A stretch of DNA of 64,000 nucleotides from Ralstonia sp. UBA689 (GCF_002298975.1 NZ_DBMV01000031.1:62001-126000); one strand, 5' to 3'; shown: positions 1 to 10,996, numbered from the stretch's first letter. Translations and numbers: made by a program. The notes: generated by a model not told the origin, from the letters alone.

Positions 1-603
1 GACCGGATACTCCTTGCGGATGTAGATATAACCGTGGTGTGCGCCGACAGCATGCGCGGCAATCGCGGTCGCCTCGATCAGTCGAAACGGATCGTCTTCC
101 AGCAGGAAGCGGTCTGAAAACGCACCGGGGTCACCTTCGTCCGCATTGACCACCACGTATTTGGTCTGGGCCGGTTCATTGGCAACGGCCTGCCACTTGG
201 TGCCTGCCGGAAACCCGGCCCCGCCCCGTCCGCGCAGCCGGGAATCGCGCACCATGTTCACCAGCACCTGCGGTGCCATCGCCCGGGCCACGGCAAGCGC
301 GTCGCCGCCACCATGGCTGCGATATGTGGCCAGGTCGCGCACGCCACCGCGCAACACGTTGCTCAATAAAACGGGATGACGCGCATGTTCGCCAATGTGC
401 GGCCGGACATCGTGCGCCCCGTCGCTTGGGGCGGCATAGCATTTGCCCAGGCAGTAGAGCGCTGGCGTTTGGCTGGCGGCGGCATGCCAGCGCTCCGGTC
501 TATCCGCGCGTGCCGCAAAACAGGCCAAGCCCGCGCACGAGCGTTCGCTGATTGCGCACTGTTCGAGGTGATAGAAGCCACGTGTGGCAGCGTACCGTTG
601 CAT
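1..603 (-). CDS. NuoF/FdsB-like NAD(P)H-linked diaphorase subunit, 3' part off window
   Basis: Reading leftwards from an ATG at 603, the frame stays open for 201 codons and runs off the window edge, so only the N-terminal part is seen. The first ~80 residues contain a Cys pattern (SCAGLACF, then YCLGKCYAAP) like a thioredoxin-fold [2Fe-2S] domain. After it comes the start of a NuoF-type flavoprotein: LRGRGGAGFPAGTKW, then NADEGDPGAFSDR, which in the family form the NADH and FMN sites. Such proteins are subunits of complex I, NAD-linked formate dehydrogenases and electron-bifurcating hydrogenases, passing electrons between NAD(H) and Fe-S clusters. Which complex this one belongs to depends on genes beyond the left edge. 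A GTG at 612 is an alternative start, and no convincing ribosome binding site separates the two. The gene is divergent from the acyl-CoA synthetase/dehydrogenase operon and shares its upstream region. Confidence 0.8.
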   Translation of the reverse strand, partial: MQRYAATRGFYHLEQCAISERSCAGLACFAARADRPERWHAAASQTPALYCLGKCYAAPSDGAHDVRPHIGEHARHPVLLSNVLRGGVRDLATYRSHGGGDALAVARAMAPQVLVNMVRDSRLRGRGGAGFPAGTKWQAVANEPAQTKYVVVNADEGDPGAFSDRFLLEDDPFRLIEATAIAAHAVGAHHGYIYIRKEYPV

Positions 604-700
604 CGGTTTCACCGTAGGGCCCACCAAAGAGCATCCGGGGCGGTAACCCGACCTGCTTCCGGATATCTACCTCACCCTACCTTGATGGCACTGGCATCTG

Positions 701-714
701 TTGCGTTGGATCAA
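701..714. promoter_or_regulatory. FNR/Dnr-type box in the divergent 604-905 region
   Basis: The 302-base gap between the NuoF-like gene and the acyl-CoA synthetase gene holds no supported gene. It does contain TTGCG-TTGG-ATCAA, which has the TTG-N8-CAA core of FNR-family sites, with a perfect right half and three of five bases in the left half. It lies about 98 bases from the left gene's start and 192 from the right gene's start, so it could serve either. No clear -10/-35 pair was recognised. The case rests on the match and on similar boxes near the other anaerobic genes here. Confidence 0.45.
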
Positions 715-905
715 GCACCGGCATCGGCGAGCTGTCAGCAAGTGGCTTTACATGCACAGCACGCCTACCATCGCCCGCATTTCACCGAGTCCGGCTTTCG
801 CCCGCTGGGCATGTGCGAAACCGTCGCGCCACGCCGCCGCCATCGAGCCGGCTTTCCTTTCTGTCACCCAGCCGGGCGCCTATATTGGCCGAAAGGGGGA
901 GCACG

Positions 906-2668
<1,763 letters not shown>

Positions 2669-2672
<4 letters not shown>

Positions 2673-3691
2673 CCGTCATCGATCATCCGGCACCGCAGCC
2701 GCCAACGGGACCCGTCCCCTACGATCGGACATTCGCACAGGCGCTGCTGCGCGACATGGTGCGCATTCGCCGTTTCGAGGAGAAATGCGCGGAGCTCTAC
2801 GGCGCGGGCAAGATACGCGGTTTCCTGCATCTGTACATCGGCGAGGAGGCGGTGGGCGTGGGCGCCTTGCACGCGCTGTCCGCCGACGACAACATCGTCG
2901 CAACCTATCGCGAACATGGCCATGCGCTGGTGCGCGGCATGGACATGGGCGTGCTCATGGCGGAGATGTACGGCAAGCGTGAAGGCTGCGCCAGGGGGCG
3001 TGGCGGCTCCATGCATCTGTTCGACCACGAGCACCGGCTGTTCGGAGGCAACGCCATTGTTGGCGGTGGCCTGCCGCTCGCGGTGGGCCTGGCGCTGGCA
3101 GAGAAGATGCAAGGCGGCAGCCGGGTCACCGCCTGCTTCTTCGGCGACGGAGCGGTGGCGGAAGGCGCATTTCATGAGTCGATGAACCTGGCTGCGTTGT
3201 GGAAGCTGCCGCTGCTGTTCTGCTGCGAGAACAACCTCTATGCGATGGGTACGGCCTTGGAGCGCCACCAGGCCCAGACTGACCTATGCGCCAAGGCCGC
3301 CTCCTACGCCATGGCCGCGCAGTCGGCGGACGGCATGGATATCGTCGCTGTGCATGAAGCCGCCAAGGATGCCGTCGCACGCATCAGAACCGGTGCCGGG
3401 CCGGTGTTCCTGGAGCTGCGCACCTACCGTTTTCGGGCCCACTCGATGTATGACCCGGACCTCTACCGGCAGGCCGAGGAGATCGAGGCGTGGAAGCAAC
3501 GCGGTCCGATTCACACGTTCACTGCGCGGCTGAAGGCCGAGGGCAAGCTGAGTGAGGAGGACTTCCTCGCGCTCGATGCTGCAATCAATGCCGAGGTGAC
3601 CAAGGCGGCGGCCTTTGCCGACGCCGGCGCCTGGGAGCCCGTGGAGGATTTGCTGAAAGACGTGTACACGCCTGTCGGAGCCGCGCCATGA
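2669..3691 (+). CDS. pyruvate/2-oxoacid dehydrogenase E1 component, alpha subunit
   Basis: This 340-residue protein is the thiamine diphosphate-binding half of an alpha2beta2 E1, which decarboxylates a 2-oxoacid and passes the acyl group to lipoyl-E2. The ThDP motif starts at GDGAVAEGAFHE (about 159-170) and ends at the CENN near 186-189. The N-terminal RRFEEKCAELYGAGKIRGF block and the phosphorylation-loop-like YRFRAHSMYDPD are also typical. The heterotetrameric type differs from the single-chain AceE usually found as the main proteobacterial enzyme, so this is probably a second, condition-specific complex. It overlaps the genes on both sides by 4 bases. Without measured activity, pyruvate, acetoin and branched-chain 2-oxoacids all remain possible substrates. 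Pyruvate is favoured by the adjacent acetyl-CoA synthetase-like gene. Confidence 0.88.
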
Positions 3692-4662
3692 GCCGCCGCC
3701 TCAGCTACCGCGACGCGTTGCGCGAAGCCCTGCGCGAAGCGCTTCTCAGCGATCCACGCGTGTTTCTCATGGGCGAGGATGTCGGCCGGTATGGCGGCAC
3801 CTATGCGGTTTCCAAAGGGCTGTTGGCCGAGTTCGGCCCCGAGCGCATCCGCGATACACCGCTGTCGGAACTCGGATTCACGGGGGCTGGCATTGGTGCC
3901 GCGCTGGGCGGCATGCGCCCGATCGTCGAGGTGATGACCGTCAATTTCAGCCTGCTGGCGCTCGATCAGATCGTGAACACTGCTGCGTTGTATCGCCACA
4001 TGTCCGGTGGGCAGTTCTCGGTGCCGCTGGTCATTCGCATGGCCACGGGTGCCGGCCGCCAGGTGGCAGCGCAGCATTCGCATAGCTTCGAAGGCTGGTA
4101 TGCGGGCATTCCGGGCATCAAGGTGGTGGCGCCAGCCACCATTGAAGATGCACGCGGCATGCTGGCGCCGGCGCTGGCCGATCCCGACCCCGTCCTGATC
4201 TTCGAGCACGCCGGCCTCTACAACATGGAAGACGAATTGCCCGATGCCGGCAACGTCGACATCAACTCGGCGCGCGTCCGGCGCGTGGGCAAGGACGTGT
4301 CGGTCATCACGTATGGCGGGTCGCTCTACAAGGCATTGCAGGCAGCCGAGACGCTCGCCGCAGACGGCATTGCGGCAGAAGTGGTCGATCTGCGCTCGCT
4401 GCGCCCGCTGGACGATGCCACCATCATGACGTCGGTTGCCAAGTGCCGCCGCGCGGTCATCGTTGATGAAGGGTGGCGCAGCGTCAGCCTGGCATCGGAA
4501 ATCATGGCGCGCATTGTCGAGCAGGCGTTCTATGAGCTTGACGCCCCGGTGGCCCGCGTCTGCACTGCGGAAGTGCCGATTCCCTACGCAAAACACATGG
4601 AAGACGCCGCGCTGCCGCAGGCCAATCGCATCGTCGATGCAGTCAGGCGGATGGTGTCATGA
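3688..4662 (+). CDS. pyruvate/2-oxoacid dehydrogenase E1 component, beta subunit
   Basis: This 324-residue beta subunit completes the E1 active site and docks on E2. Recognisable segments are the N-terminal YRDALREALREAL, FLMGEDVGRYGGTY (about 25-40), RIRDTPLSELGFTG, and the C-terminal transketolase domain with VVDLRSLRPLDDATI. Its ATG overlaps the alpha-subunit stop by 4 bases, which implies translational coupling in a 1:1 ratio. The next gene starts 37 bases downstream. The length is normal for PdhB/AcoB-type subunits and no key block is missing. As for the alpha subunit, the exact 2-oxoacid cannot be read from the sequence. Confidence 0.88.
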   Translation: MSRRLSYRDALREALREALLSDPRVFLMGEDVGRYGGTYAVSKGLLAEFGPERIRDTPLSELGFTGAGIGAALGGMRPIVEVMTVNFSLLALDQIVNTAALYRHMSGGQFSVPLVIRMATGAGRQVAAQHSHSFEGWYAGIPGIKVVAPATIEDARGMLAPALADPDPVLIFEHAGLYNMEDELPDAGNVDINSARVRRVGKDVSVITYGGSLYKALQAAETLAADGIAAEVVDLRSLRPLDDATIMTSVAKCRRAVIVDEGWRSVSLASEIMARIVEQAFYELDAPVARVCTAEVPIPYAKHMEDAALPQANRIVDAVRRMVS

Positions 4663-4699
4663 GGGCGCGCCCAAGCGCTGCGACCCTTGCGGAGGCCGC

Positions 4700-5827
4700 A
4701 TGATCGAGTTCACGCTGCCCGCCCTGGGCGCTGACATGGACGAAGGCACGTTGCTCGAATGGCGAATCAAGCCCGGCGACGCCGTGAAGAAAGGCCAGAT
4801 CATTGCCGTGGTCGACACCAGCAAGGCGGCAATCGATGTCGAGAGCTGGCACGAAGGCACGGTAGCCGAGTTGCTGGTCGCGCCCGGGGCGAAGATCCCC
4901 GTGGGGACGCTGATGGCGACGTTTCTGGAACCGGGCGAGGCACCGGGCGCCGTCAGGCGTCTGCACGAAAAACCAACGGCAGCCGGTGCCGAGGCAGGGC
5001 CGAGCCGACGTCGCAGGATCTCGCCCGCGGCGCGCAAAGCCGCACGCGAACACGGCATCGATGTCGAGAACATCACTGGCAGCGGCCCTGGCGGTGCGGT
5101 CACGCTGGCGGACGTCGAGCACGCCGCACGAAGCAGCGGCGCAGTGCCAAGCGACAGATCAGCCGAGATACGCAAGGCCATCGCTGCCGCCATGACGCGC
5201 TCCAAGCACGAGATTCCGCATTACTACGTGGCCGAGACGATCCCGTTGGTGGCCATGCTGGCATGGCTCGCACGGGAGAACGCCAAGCGCCCACTGGCTG
5301 AACGCCTGCTGCCGGCGGTCATGCTGATCAAGGCCGTCGCCCTTTCGCTCAAGCAGTTTCCGGAGTTCAACGGCTTCTTTCGCGATGGCGCCTTCGAAGC
5401 GGCTGCGGCAGTGCACGTCGGCGTCGCGATCTCGTTGCGACAAGGCGGATTGATGGCACCGGCGCTGTTGGATGCCGATACCAAATCCCTCACACAGTTG
5501 ATGCAGGAGCTGACCGACCTGGTCAAGCGATGCCGGGGCGGATCGTTGAAAAGCTCCGAGATGTCGGCGCCCACCGTCACCGTCACCAATCTCGGTGATC
5601 AGGGGGCAGCACAGGTCTTCGGCATCATCTATCCGCCGCAGGTTGCGCTGGTGGGTTTTGGCCGTATCACAGAACAACCGTGGGCGGAAAACGGCGGGCT
5701 GAAGGTCGTGCCGGCGGTGACCGCCAGCCTGTCGGCCGATCACCGCGTCTCCGACGGGCACCGGGGCGCCCTCTTCCTCACGGAACTGCGCGAACTGCTG
5801 CAACATCCGGAGGCACTCGACCAATGA
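4700..5827 (+). CDS. 2-oxoacid dehydrogenase E2, dihydrolipoyl acyltransferase
   Basis: This 375-residue E2 has a single lipoyl domain (residues 1-75, lipoyl-lysine K42 in VVDTSKAAID), a short linker, a peripheral-subunit-binding domain (about 106-143, starting RRISPAARKAAREHGI) and the catalytic acyltransferase domain. The catalytic motif DHRVSDG at 347-353 gives His348 and Asp352. It moves the acyl group from lipoamide to CoA. The subunit-binding domain implies an E3 partner, but no lpd gene is in this window. The start at 4700 has GGAGG just upstream, and the lipoyl domain begins immediately after it. Longer in-frame readings to the left only overlap the E1 beta gene. The stop overlaps the carrier-protein start by 4 bases, which is unusual company for an E2. 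Confidence 0.88.
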   Translation: MIEFTLPALGADMDEGTLLEWRIKPGDAVKKGQIIAVVDTSKAAIDVESWHEGTVAELLVAPGAKIPVGTLMATFLEPGEAPGAVRRLHEKPTAAGAEAGPSRRRRISPAARKAAREHGIDVENITGSGPGGAVTLADVEHAARSSGAVPSDRSAEIRKAIAAAMTRSKHEIPHYYVAETIPLVAMLAWLARENAKRPLAERLLPAVMLIKAVALSLKQFPEFNGFFRDGAFEAAAAVHVGVAISLRQGGLMAPALLDADTKSLTQLMQELTDLVKRCRGGSLKSSEMSAPTVTVTNLGDQGAAQVFGIIYPPQVALVGFGRITEQPWAENGGLKVVPAVTASLSADHRVSDGHRGALFLTELRELLQHPEALDQ

Positions 5828-6066
5828 ACGAAGCAGAAATCCGCGCGACCGTGCTTGCGGCACTCCGCGCCATTGCGCCCGAAATCGATGCTGCCCAATT
5901 GCGCCCCGACCGGCCGTTGCGCAGGCAGGTGGACCTCGATTCAATGGACTGGCTCAATTTCCTGCTGGCCCTGCATGACAAGCTGAAGGTCGAGATTCCA
6001 GAATCCGACTACGCGCGGCTGGTGACGCTGGATGATGTGGTGGCGTATCTAGCCCACGCACGCTGA
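5824..6066 (+). CDS. acyl carrier protein (phosphopantetheine-binding)
   Basis: This 80-residue acidic protein has the size and helical pattern of an acyl carrier protein. The phosphopantetheine attachment serine is S40 in VDLDSMDWLNF, a variant of the usual DSL. It overlaps the E2 stop (ATGA) and is the last gene of the five-gene operon. Fatty-acid AcpP normally sits between fabD/fabG and fabF, so this is a dedicated carrier. Its partner is unknown. Candidates are the AMP-forming synthetase at the head of the operon or acyl transfer from the dehydrogenase complex. The 122 bases after it, up to the converging ytfE gene, contain no gene and no clear terminator. Confidence 0.85.
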   Translation: MNEAEIRATVLAALRAIAPEIDAAQLRPDRPLRRQVDLDSMDWLNFLLALHDKLKVEIPESDYARLVTLDDVVAYLAHAR

Positions 6067-6188
6067 GCCCGCGCCACCAGAAACTCCCTGCACGAGGTCA
6101 TGCTGACCCTGTTCGCTGCCCAGGTGCCGTGAAGCGATTGACTGTGTCGCGGGCCAGGGGGCGGCGCAAACCGACGCCTGCAGCACAC

Positions 6189-6860
6189 TCAGTTTGACGC
6201 GCCAGCGATGTCGAACAAAACGTTGTTCTCCAAATGAATGTGCTCCATCAGGTCTTCGCGGAACACGCGCAAACCGAGATAGAGCGCCCGCCATGTCGTG
6301 CAAGCCCCGCGTGGCAAGGTGATGTCGTTGGTCAACGTCATCAGTTGCTGCAGCGCTTCGCCGTGCTGGTCATGCTCCATGCGCATCACGGCAATCGGGC
6401 CGCCTGCCCGCACGCCATGGCCGCGTGCCAGCATCGGAAACAGGATCTGCTCCTCTTTCTGCATGTGGCTTTCAAGCTCCTGCCGCATCGCATCCAGCAG
6501 ATCGCCCAGGCCCGTGGGGCACTCCGGGCGGTCGCCATGTACATGCTCAACCCGGCGCGCCAGGCGAATCAGTTCGGGCAACTGCTCACGATGGCGCTCG
6601 TGAAAGCGCTCAAGAATGTAGTCAATCAACATGCTTGGCGACACGGCGGACCAGTCCACTGCTTCATCCGGGGTCACTGCTTCGTGCAGGGCCTCCAAGC
6701 GCTCTACGATGGGTGCGGCGTCGATCCCCTTGGCCTGCGCTGCGTCACGCAGGCTGTGCTGGCCGCCGCAGCAAAAATCGAGCTGGTATTCATGAAAGAT
6801 GCCCGTAGCGCCAGGAATATTGCGGGCCAGTTGCCCCAGCGGCTGATCGAGTAACGCCAT
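6189..6860 (-). CDS. ytfE: YtfE/ScdA-type di-iron protein, repair of iron centres (RIC)
   Basis: This 223-residue hemerythrin-like protein belongs to the family that restores NO- or peroxide-damaged Fe-S clusters, and in Ralstonia eutropha (where it is NorA) binds NO. The short N-terminal ScdA domain carries DFCCGG (C30, C31). The hemerythrin-like domain has the expected histidines and glutamates: the HERH region near 87-90, H132 and E136 in SHMQKEEQILFP, H163 in RMEHDQHG, and H207 and E211 in MEHIHLENN. It is divergent from norR, and a sigma-54 promoter on its own strand plus three NorR sites lie in the gap, so NO-dependent induction by NorR is strongly suggested. In R. eutropha norA is followed by norB, but here no NO reductase gene is next to it. 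Confidence 0.92.
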   Translation of the reverse strand: MALLDQPLGQLARNIPGATGIFHEYQLDFCCGGQHSLRDAAQAKGIDAAPIVERLEALHEAVTPDEAVDWSAVSPSMLIDYILERFHERHREQLPELIRLARRVEHVHGDRPECPTGLGDLLDAMRQELESHMQKEEQILFPMLARGHGVRAGGPIAVMRMEHDQHGEALQQLMTLTNDITLPRGACTTWRALYLGLRVFREDLMEHIHLENNVLFDIAGASN

Positions 6861-6910
6861 AACGTGCTCCTATGCAAAATCGGTGTGTGGGAAAGCGATG
6901 TCGCATTAGT

Positions 6911-6925
6911 GCGAATTGCATGCCA
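6911..6925 (-). promoter_or_regulatory. sigma-54 (-24/-12) promoter for ytfE
   Basis: On the minus strand the sequence reads TGGCATGCAATTCGC. The GG and GC elements are separated by exactly 10 bases, close to the sigma-54 consensus TGGCAC-N5-TTGC. It lies about 50 bases before the ytfE start, and the NorR sites are 40-110 bases further upstream. That is the geometry expected for an enhancer-dependent promoter. Confidence 0.75.
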
Positions 6926-6964
6926 GATTTTTCCCCCGACAAATCAAAGGGTTGAACCGAACAG

Positions 6965-7023
6965 GGTAAAATCCACCCACTTCAAATGAAGGTGTTTTTT
7001 ACCTTTCTAAGGTGATTTAGACC
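6965..7023. promoter_or_regulatory. three NorR binding sites (GGT-N7-ACC)
   Basis: Three exact GGT-N7-ACC inverted repeats occur at 6965-6977, 6991-7003 and 7011-7023. Three sites of this core are the known NorR enhancer pattern in R. eutropha. The last one ends on the base before the norR ATG, in the place a ribosome binding site would occupy, so bound NorR would also cover its own gene's start region. Confidence 0.82.
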
Positions 7024-8559
<1,536 letters not shown>

Positions 8560-8570
8560 TCGATCTTTTG

Positions 8571-8603
8571 CTCACGCGATCGTCGAGCCCTTGATCGTGT
8601 GAG
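8571..8603. other. 11-bp inverted repeat after norR
   Basis: CTCACGCGATC pairs with GATCGTGTGAG (one G-U) across an 11-base loop, 12 bases after the norR stop. No U-run follows on the plus strand, so it is a stable hairpin that might terminate or protect the norR transcript rather than a textbook terminator. Confidence 0.4.
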
Positions 8604-8669
8604 TGGCAACACGGCAAGGCATGCGCCCCTGCTCTCGACATGGGCTTTGGGGCCCGCACCCGTGTGCGA

Positions 8670-8683
8670 TTGACTGCCGTCAA
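8670..8683. promoter_or_regulatory. FNR-type box upstream of nrdD
   Basis: TTGAC-TGCC-GTCAA is a perfect palindrome that matches the FNR/Anr/Dnr consensus TTGAT-N4-ATCAA at all but the innermost base of each half. It lies about 90 bases before the nrdD start, upstream of the NrdR-like boxes, as expected for anaerobic activation of a class III reductase. Confidence 0.68.
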
Positions 8684-8718
8684 CAGAATCGAAAATCCGC
8701 GCAAGCAGGCACCTCCAA

Positions 8719-8766
8719 CCACAACATCTAGTGCTAGCCTTACCCACATACCACTATATGTAGGGG
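8719..8766. promoter_or_regulatory. tandem NrdR-like boxes before nrdD
   Basis: Two 16-base elements, 8719-8734 (core CAACATCTAG) and 8751-8766 (core CTATATGTAG), resemble the NrdR box acaCwAtATaTwGtgt. Their starts are exactly 32 bases apart, the usual spacing of the paired sites NrdR needs. The second overlaps the AGGGGG ribosome binding site of nrdD. NrdR represses ribonucleotide reductase genes when dATP is plentiful. Confidence 0.6.
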
Positions 8767-8771
8767 GTCTT

Positions 8772-10823
8772 ATGGCGTGCACACAGGTCACCAAACGCGA
8801 TGGATCATTGGCCGCGTTCGACGGGAAGAAGATTGAACGGGCCATCGCTGCGGCGGGCCAGGCGACGGGGGAATTCGACACGCAGGAAGCGCAGCGCCTG
8901 AGCGCGCGCGTGGTCGAGCAAGTGAGCGCACTGGACTGCCCAAGCATCGAGGTCATCCAGAACCGCGTCGAAGAAACGCTGGTTGCCGCCGGCTACTGGC
9001 GCACGGCACGCGCGTACATCGTCTATCGCGAGCAACATGCCCGCCTGCGCGCGCTCAAGCACACGCTGGTCGACGTCGAAAGCACGATGGACGAGTACCT
9101 CGAACAGCGCGACTGGCGCGTCAACGCCAACGCCAATCAGGGCTACAGCCTGGGCGGGCTGATCCTGAACGTGGCGGGCAAGGTCACCGCCAACTATTGG
9201 CTGTCGCACGTCTACAGCCCCGAGGCCGGCACCGCGCACCGCGAGGGCGACATCCACATCCATGATCTCGACATGCTGTCGGGCTACTGCGCGGGGTGGT
9301 CGTTGCGCCAGTTGTTGACCGAAGGTTTCAACGGTGTGCCCGGCAAGGTAGAGGCCACGCCGGCGCGCCATATGTCGGCGGCCATCGGGCAGATCGTCAA
9401 CTTTCTCGGCACGCTGCAGAACGAGTGGGCCGGCGCGCAGGCGTTCAGCTCGTTCGATACATACATGGCGCCGTTCATCCGCCGCGACGCCATGTCCTAC
9501 GCGGCCGTCAAGCAGGCCATGCAGGAGCTGATCTACAACTTGAACGTCCCCAGCCGCTGGGGCACGCAAACGCCGTTCACCAACCTCACGTTTGACTGGA
9601 CGTGCCCGGCCGACCTGCGCGAGCAGATCCCCTACATCGGCGGCGAGGAGATGCTCTTCACCTACGGCGATCTGCAGCCCGAGATGGACATGATCAACCG
9701 CGCCTACATCGAAGTCATGATGGCCGGCGATGCCAAGGGCCGCGCGTTCACCTTCCCGATCCCGACCTACAACATCACGCCCGATTTCGATTGGGAGCAC
9801 ACCAACACCACACTGCTGTTCGAGATGACGGCCAAGTACGGGCTACCGTACTTCCAGAACTTCCTCAACTCCGACCTGGAACCGCACATGGTGCGCTCGA
9901 TGTGCTGCCGCTTGCAGCTCGACCTGCGCGAACTGCTCAAGCGGGGCAACGGGTTGTTCGGGTCTGCCGAGCAGACCGGGTCGATTGGCGTGGTCACCGT
10001 CAATTGCGCGCGACTTGGCCACCTTTATGCGGGCGACGAGGCCGCGCTGCTGGCGCGGCTGGACACCCTGCTCGCACTCGGCCGCGACGTGCTGGAGGTC
10101 AAACGCAAGTTCGTGCAGCGGCTGATCGACCAGGGGCTGTATCCATACACGCGACGCTACCTGGGCACGCTGCGCAATCACTTCAGCACGTTGGGCGTGA
10201 ACGGCATCAACGAAATGGTCCGCAACTTCAGCGGCGATGCCGATGACCTCACCACGCCCGCCGGTCACGCCATGGCGGTGCGCCTGCTCGACCACGTGCG
10301 CCAACGCATCACGGAATTCCAGGAGGCCACAGGCCATCTCTACAACCTGGAGGCCACGCCCGCCGAGGGCACGACCTACCGATTTGCCCGCGAAGACCAC
10401 AAGCGCTGGCCCGCCATCCTGCAGGCCGGCACGACGGACCAGCCGTACTACACCAACTCCAGCCAGTTGCCGGTCGGCTACACCGACGACCCGTTCGAGG
10501 CACTGGCGCGTCAGGAAACCTTGCAGAGCAAGTACACCGGCGGCACGGTGCTGCACCTGTACATGAACGAGGCGATCTCCTCGCCCGAGGCCTGCCGGGA
10601 ACTGGTGCGCCGAGCCTTGGCGAATTTCCGCCTGCCGTATATCACCATCACCCCGACGTTTTCGATCTGCCCAAAGCACGGCTACCTGTCGGGCCAGCAC
10701 GCGTTCTGCCCGAAGTGCGATGCCGAACTGCTGGCGCGTCAGGCTCCCAGCGCTTGCGGTTGTGCAACGGCAGACACCTCCGGTTCTTCCACCCATGTCA
10801 CCCACGAAGGAGCATCCGTATGA
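8772..10823 (+). CDS. nrdD: anaerobic (class III) ribonucleoside-triphosphate reductase, catalytic part
   Basis: This 683-residue NrdD reduces NTPs to dNTPs with formate as reductant in the absence of oxygen. An N-terminal ATP-cone (about 4-95, TKRDGSLAAFDGKKIERAI) senses dATP/ATP. The barrel follows, with GDIHIHDLD, the radical-site cysteine in RSMCCRLQ (C378/C379) and GSIGVVTVNCARLG. A zinc site is near the C-terminus (C633, H636, C646, C649). What is missing is the terminal glycyl-radical loop: the chain ends in a low-complexity tail after the zinc site. The loop is encoded by the next gene. The ATG at 8772 is chosen over an earlier in-frame one because AGGGGG precedes it and the ATP-cone starts there. 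The stop overlaps the next ATG (ATGA). FNR and NrdR-like sites lie upstream. Confidence 0.92.
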   Translation: MACTQVTKRDGSLAAFDGKKIERAIAAAGQATGEFDTQEAQRLSARVVEQVSALDCPSIEVIQNRVEETLVAAGYWRTARAYIVYREQHARLRALKHTLVDVESTMDEYLEQRDWRVNANANQGYSLGGLILNVAGKVTANYWLSHVYSPEAGTAHREGDIHIHDLDMLSGYCAGWSLRQLLTEGFNGVPGKVEATPARHMSAAIGQIVNFLGTLQNEWAGAQAFSSFDTYMAPFIRRDAMSYAAVKQAMQELIYNLNVPSRWGTQTPFTNLTFDWTCPADLREQIPYIGGEEMLFTYGDLQPEMDMINRAYIEVMMAGDAKGRAFTFPIPTYNITPDFDWEHTNTTLLFEMTAKYGLPYFQNFLNSDLEPHMVRSMCCRLQLDLRELLKRGNGLFGSAEQTGSIGVVTVNCARLGHLYAGDEAALLARLDTLLALGRDVLEVKRKFVQRLIDQGLYPYTRRYLGTLRNHFSTLGVNGINEMVRNFSGDADDLTTPAGHAMAVRLLDHVRQRITEFQEATGHLYNLEATPAEGTTYRFAREDHKRWPAILQAGTTDQPYYTNSSQLPVGYTDDPFEALARQETLQSKYTGGTVLHLYMNEAISSPEACRELVRRALANFRLPYITITPTFSICPKHGYLSGQHAFCPKCDAELLARQAPSACGCATADTSGSSTHVTHEGASV

Positions 10824-10996
10824 GCACACTCACCCAAACTTCCACACCCGCCGTTCAACTGGACGACAGCCAGCGCACCCGATGCGAAATCTGGACCCGC
10901 GTGATGGGCTATCACCGGCCCGTCAGCTCGTTCAACATCGGCAAGCAAGGGGAATTCCGTGAACGCCGCTTCTTTGTTGAAGAACGCGCCCGCTGA
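10820..10996 (+). CDS. stand-alone glycyl-radical domain of class III ribonucleotide reductase
   Basis: This 58-residue protein corresponds to the C-terminal glycyl-radical segment of ordinary NrdD. The core TRVMGYHRPVSSFNIGKQ carries the candidate radical glycine G30 in RVMGY, comparable to RVxGY in other NrdD proteins. It has its own ribosome binding site (AAGGAG at 10807-10812, 7 bases before the ATG), and its ATG overlaps the nrdD stop in a different frame. It therefore looks like a real, translationally coupled gene rather than debris of a frameshift. It would have to dock into NrdD so that G30 reaches C378/C379, much as YfiD/GrcA supplies a spare glycyl-radical domain to pyruvate formate-lyase. 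The 3' end overlaps nrdG by 38 bases. Whether the split is normal for this lineage cannot be told from one genome. Confidence 0.85.
   Translation: MSTLTQTSTPAVQLDDSQRTRCEIWTRVMGYHRPVSSFNIGKQGEFRERRFFVEERAR

Noticed and set aside
690..704. Possible sigma-54 promoter TGGCA...TTGC upstream of the synthetase gene
   Set aside because: The GG and GC elements are 8 rather than 10 bases apart, which does not work for sigma-54.
6067..6188. Possible small gene or terminator between the ACP and ytfE genes
   Set aside because: No frame with a start and ribosome binding site was convincing; only loose long-range complementarity was seen.
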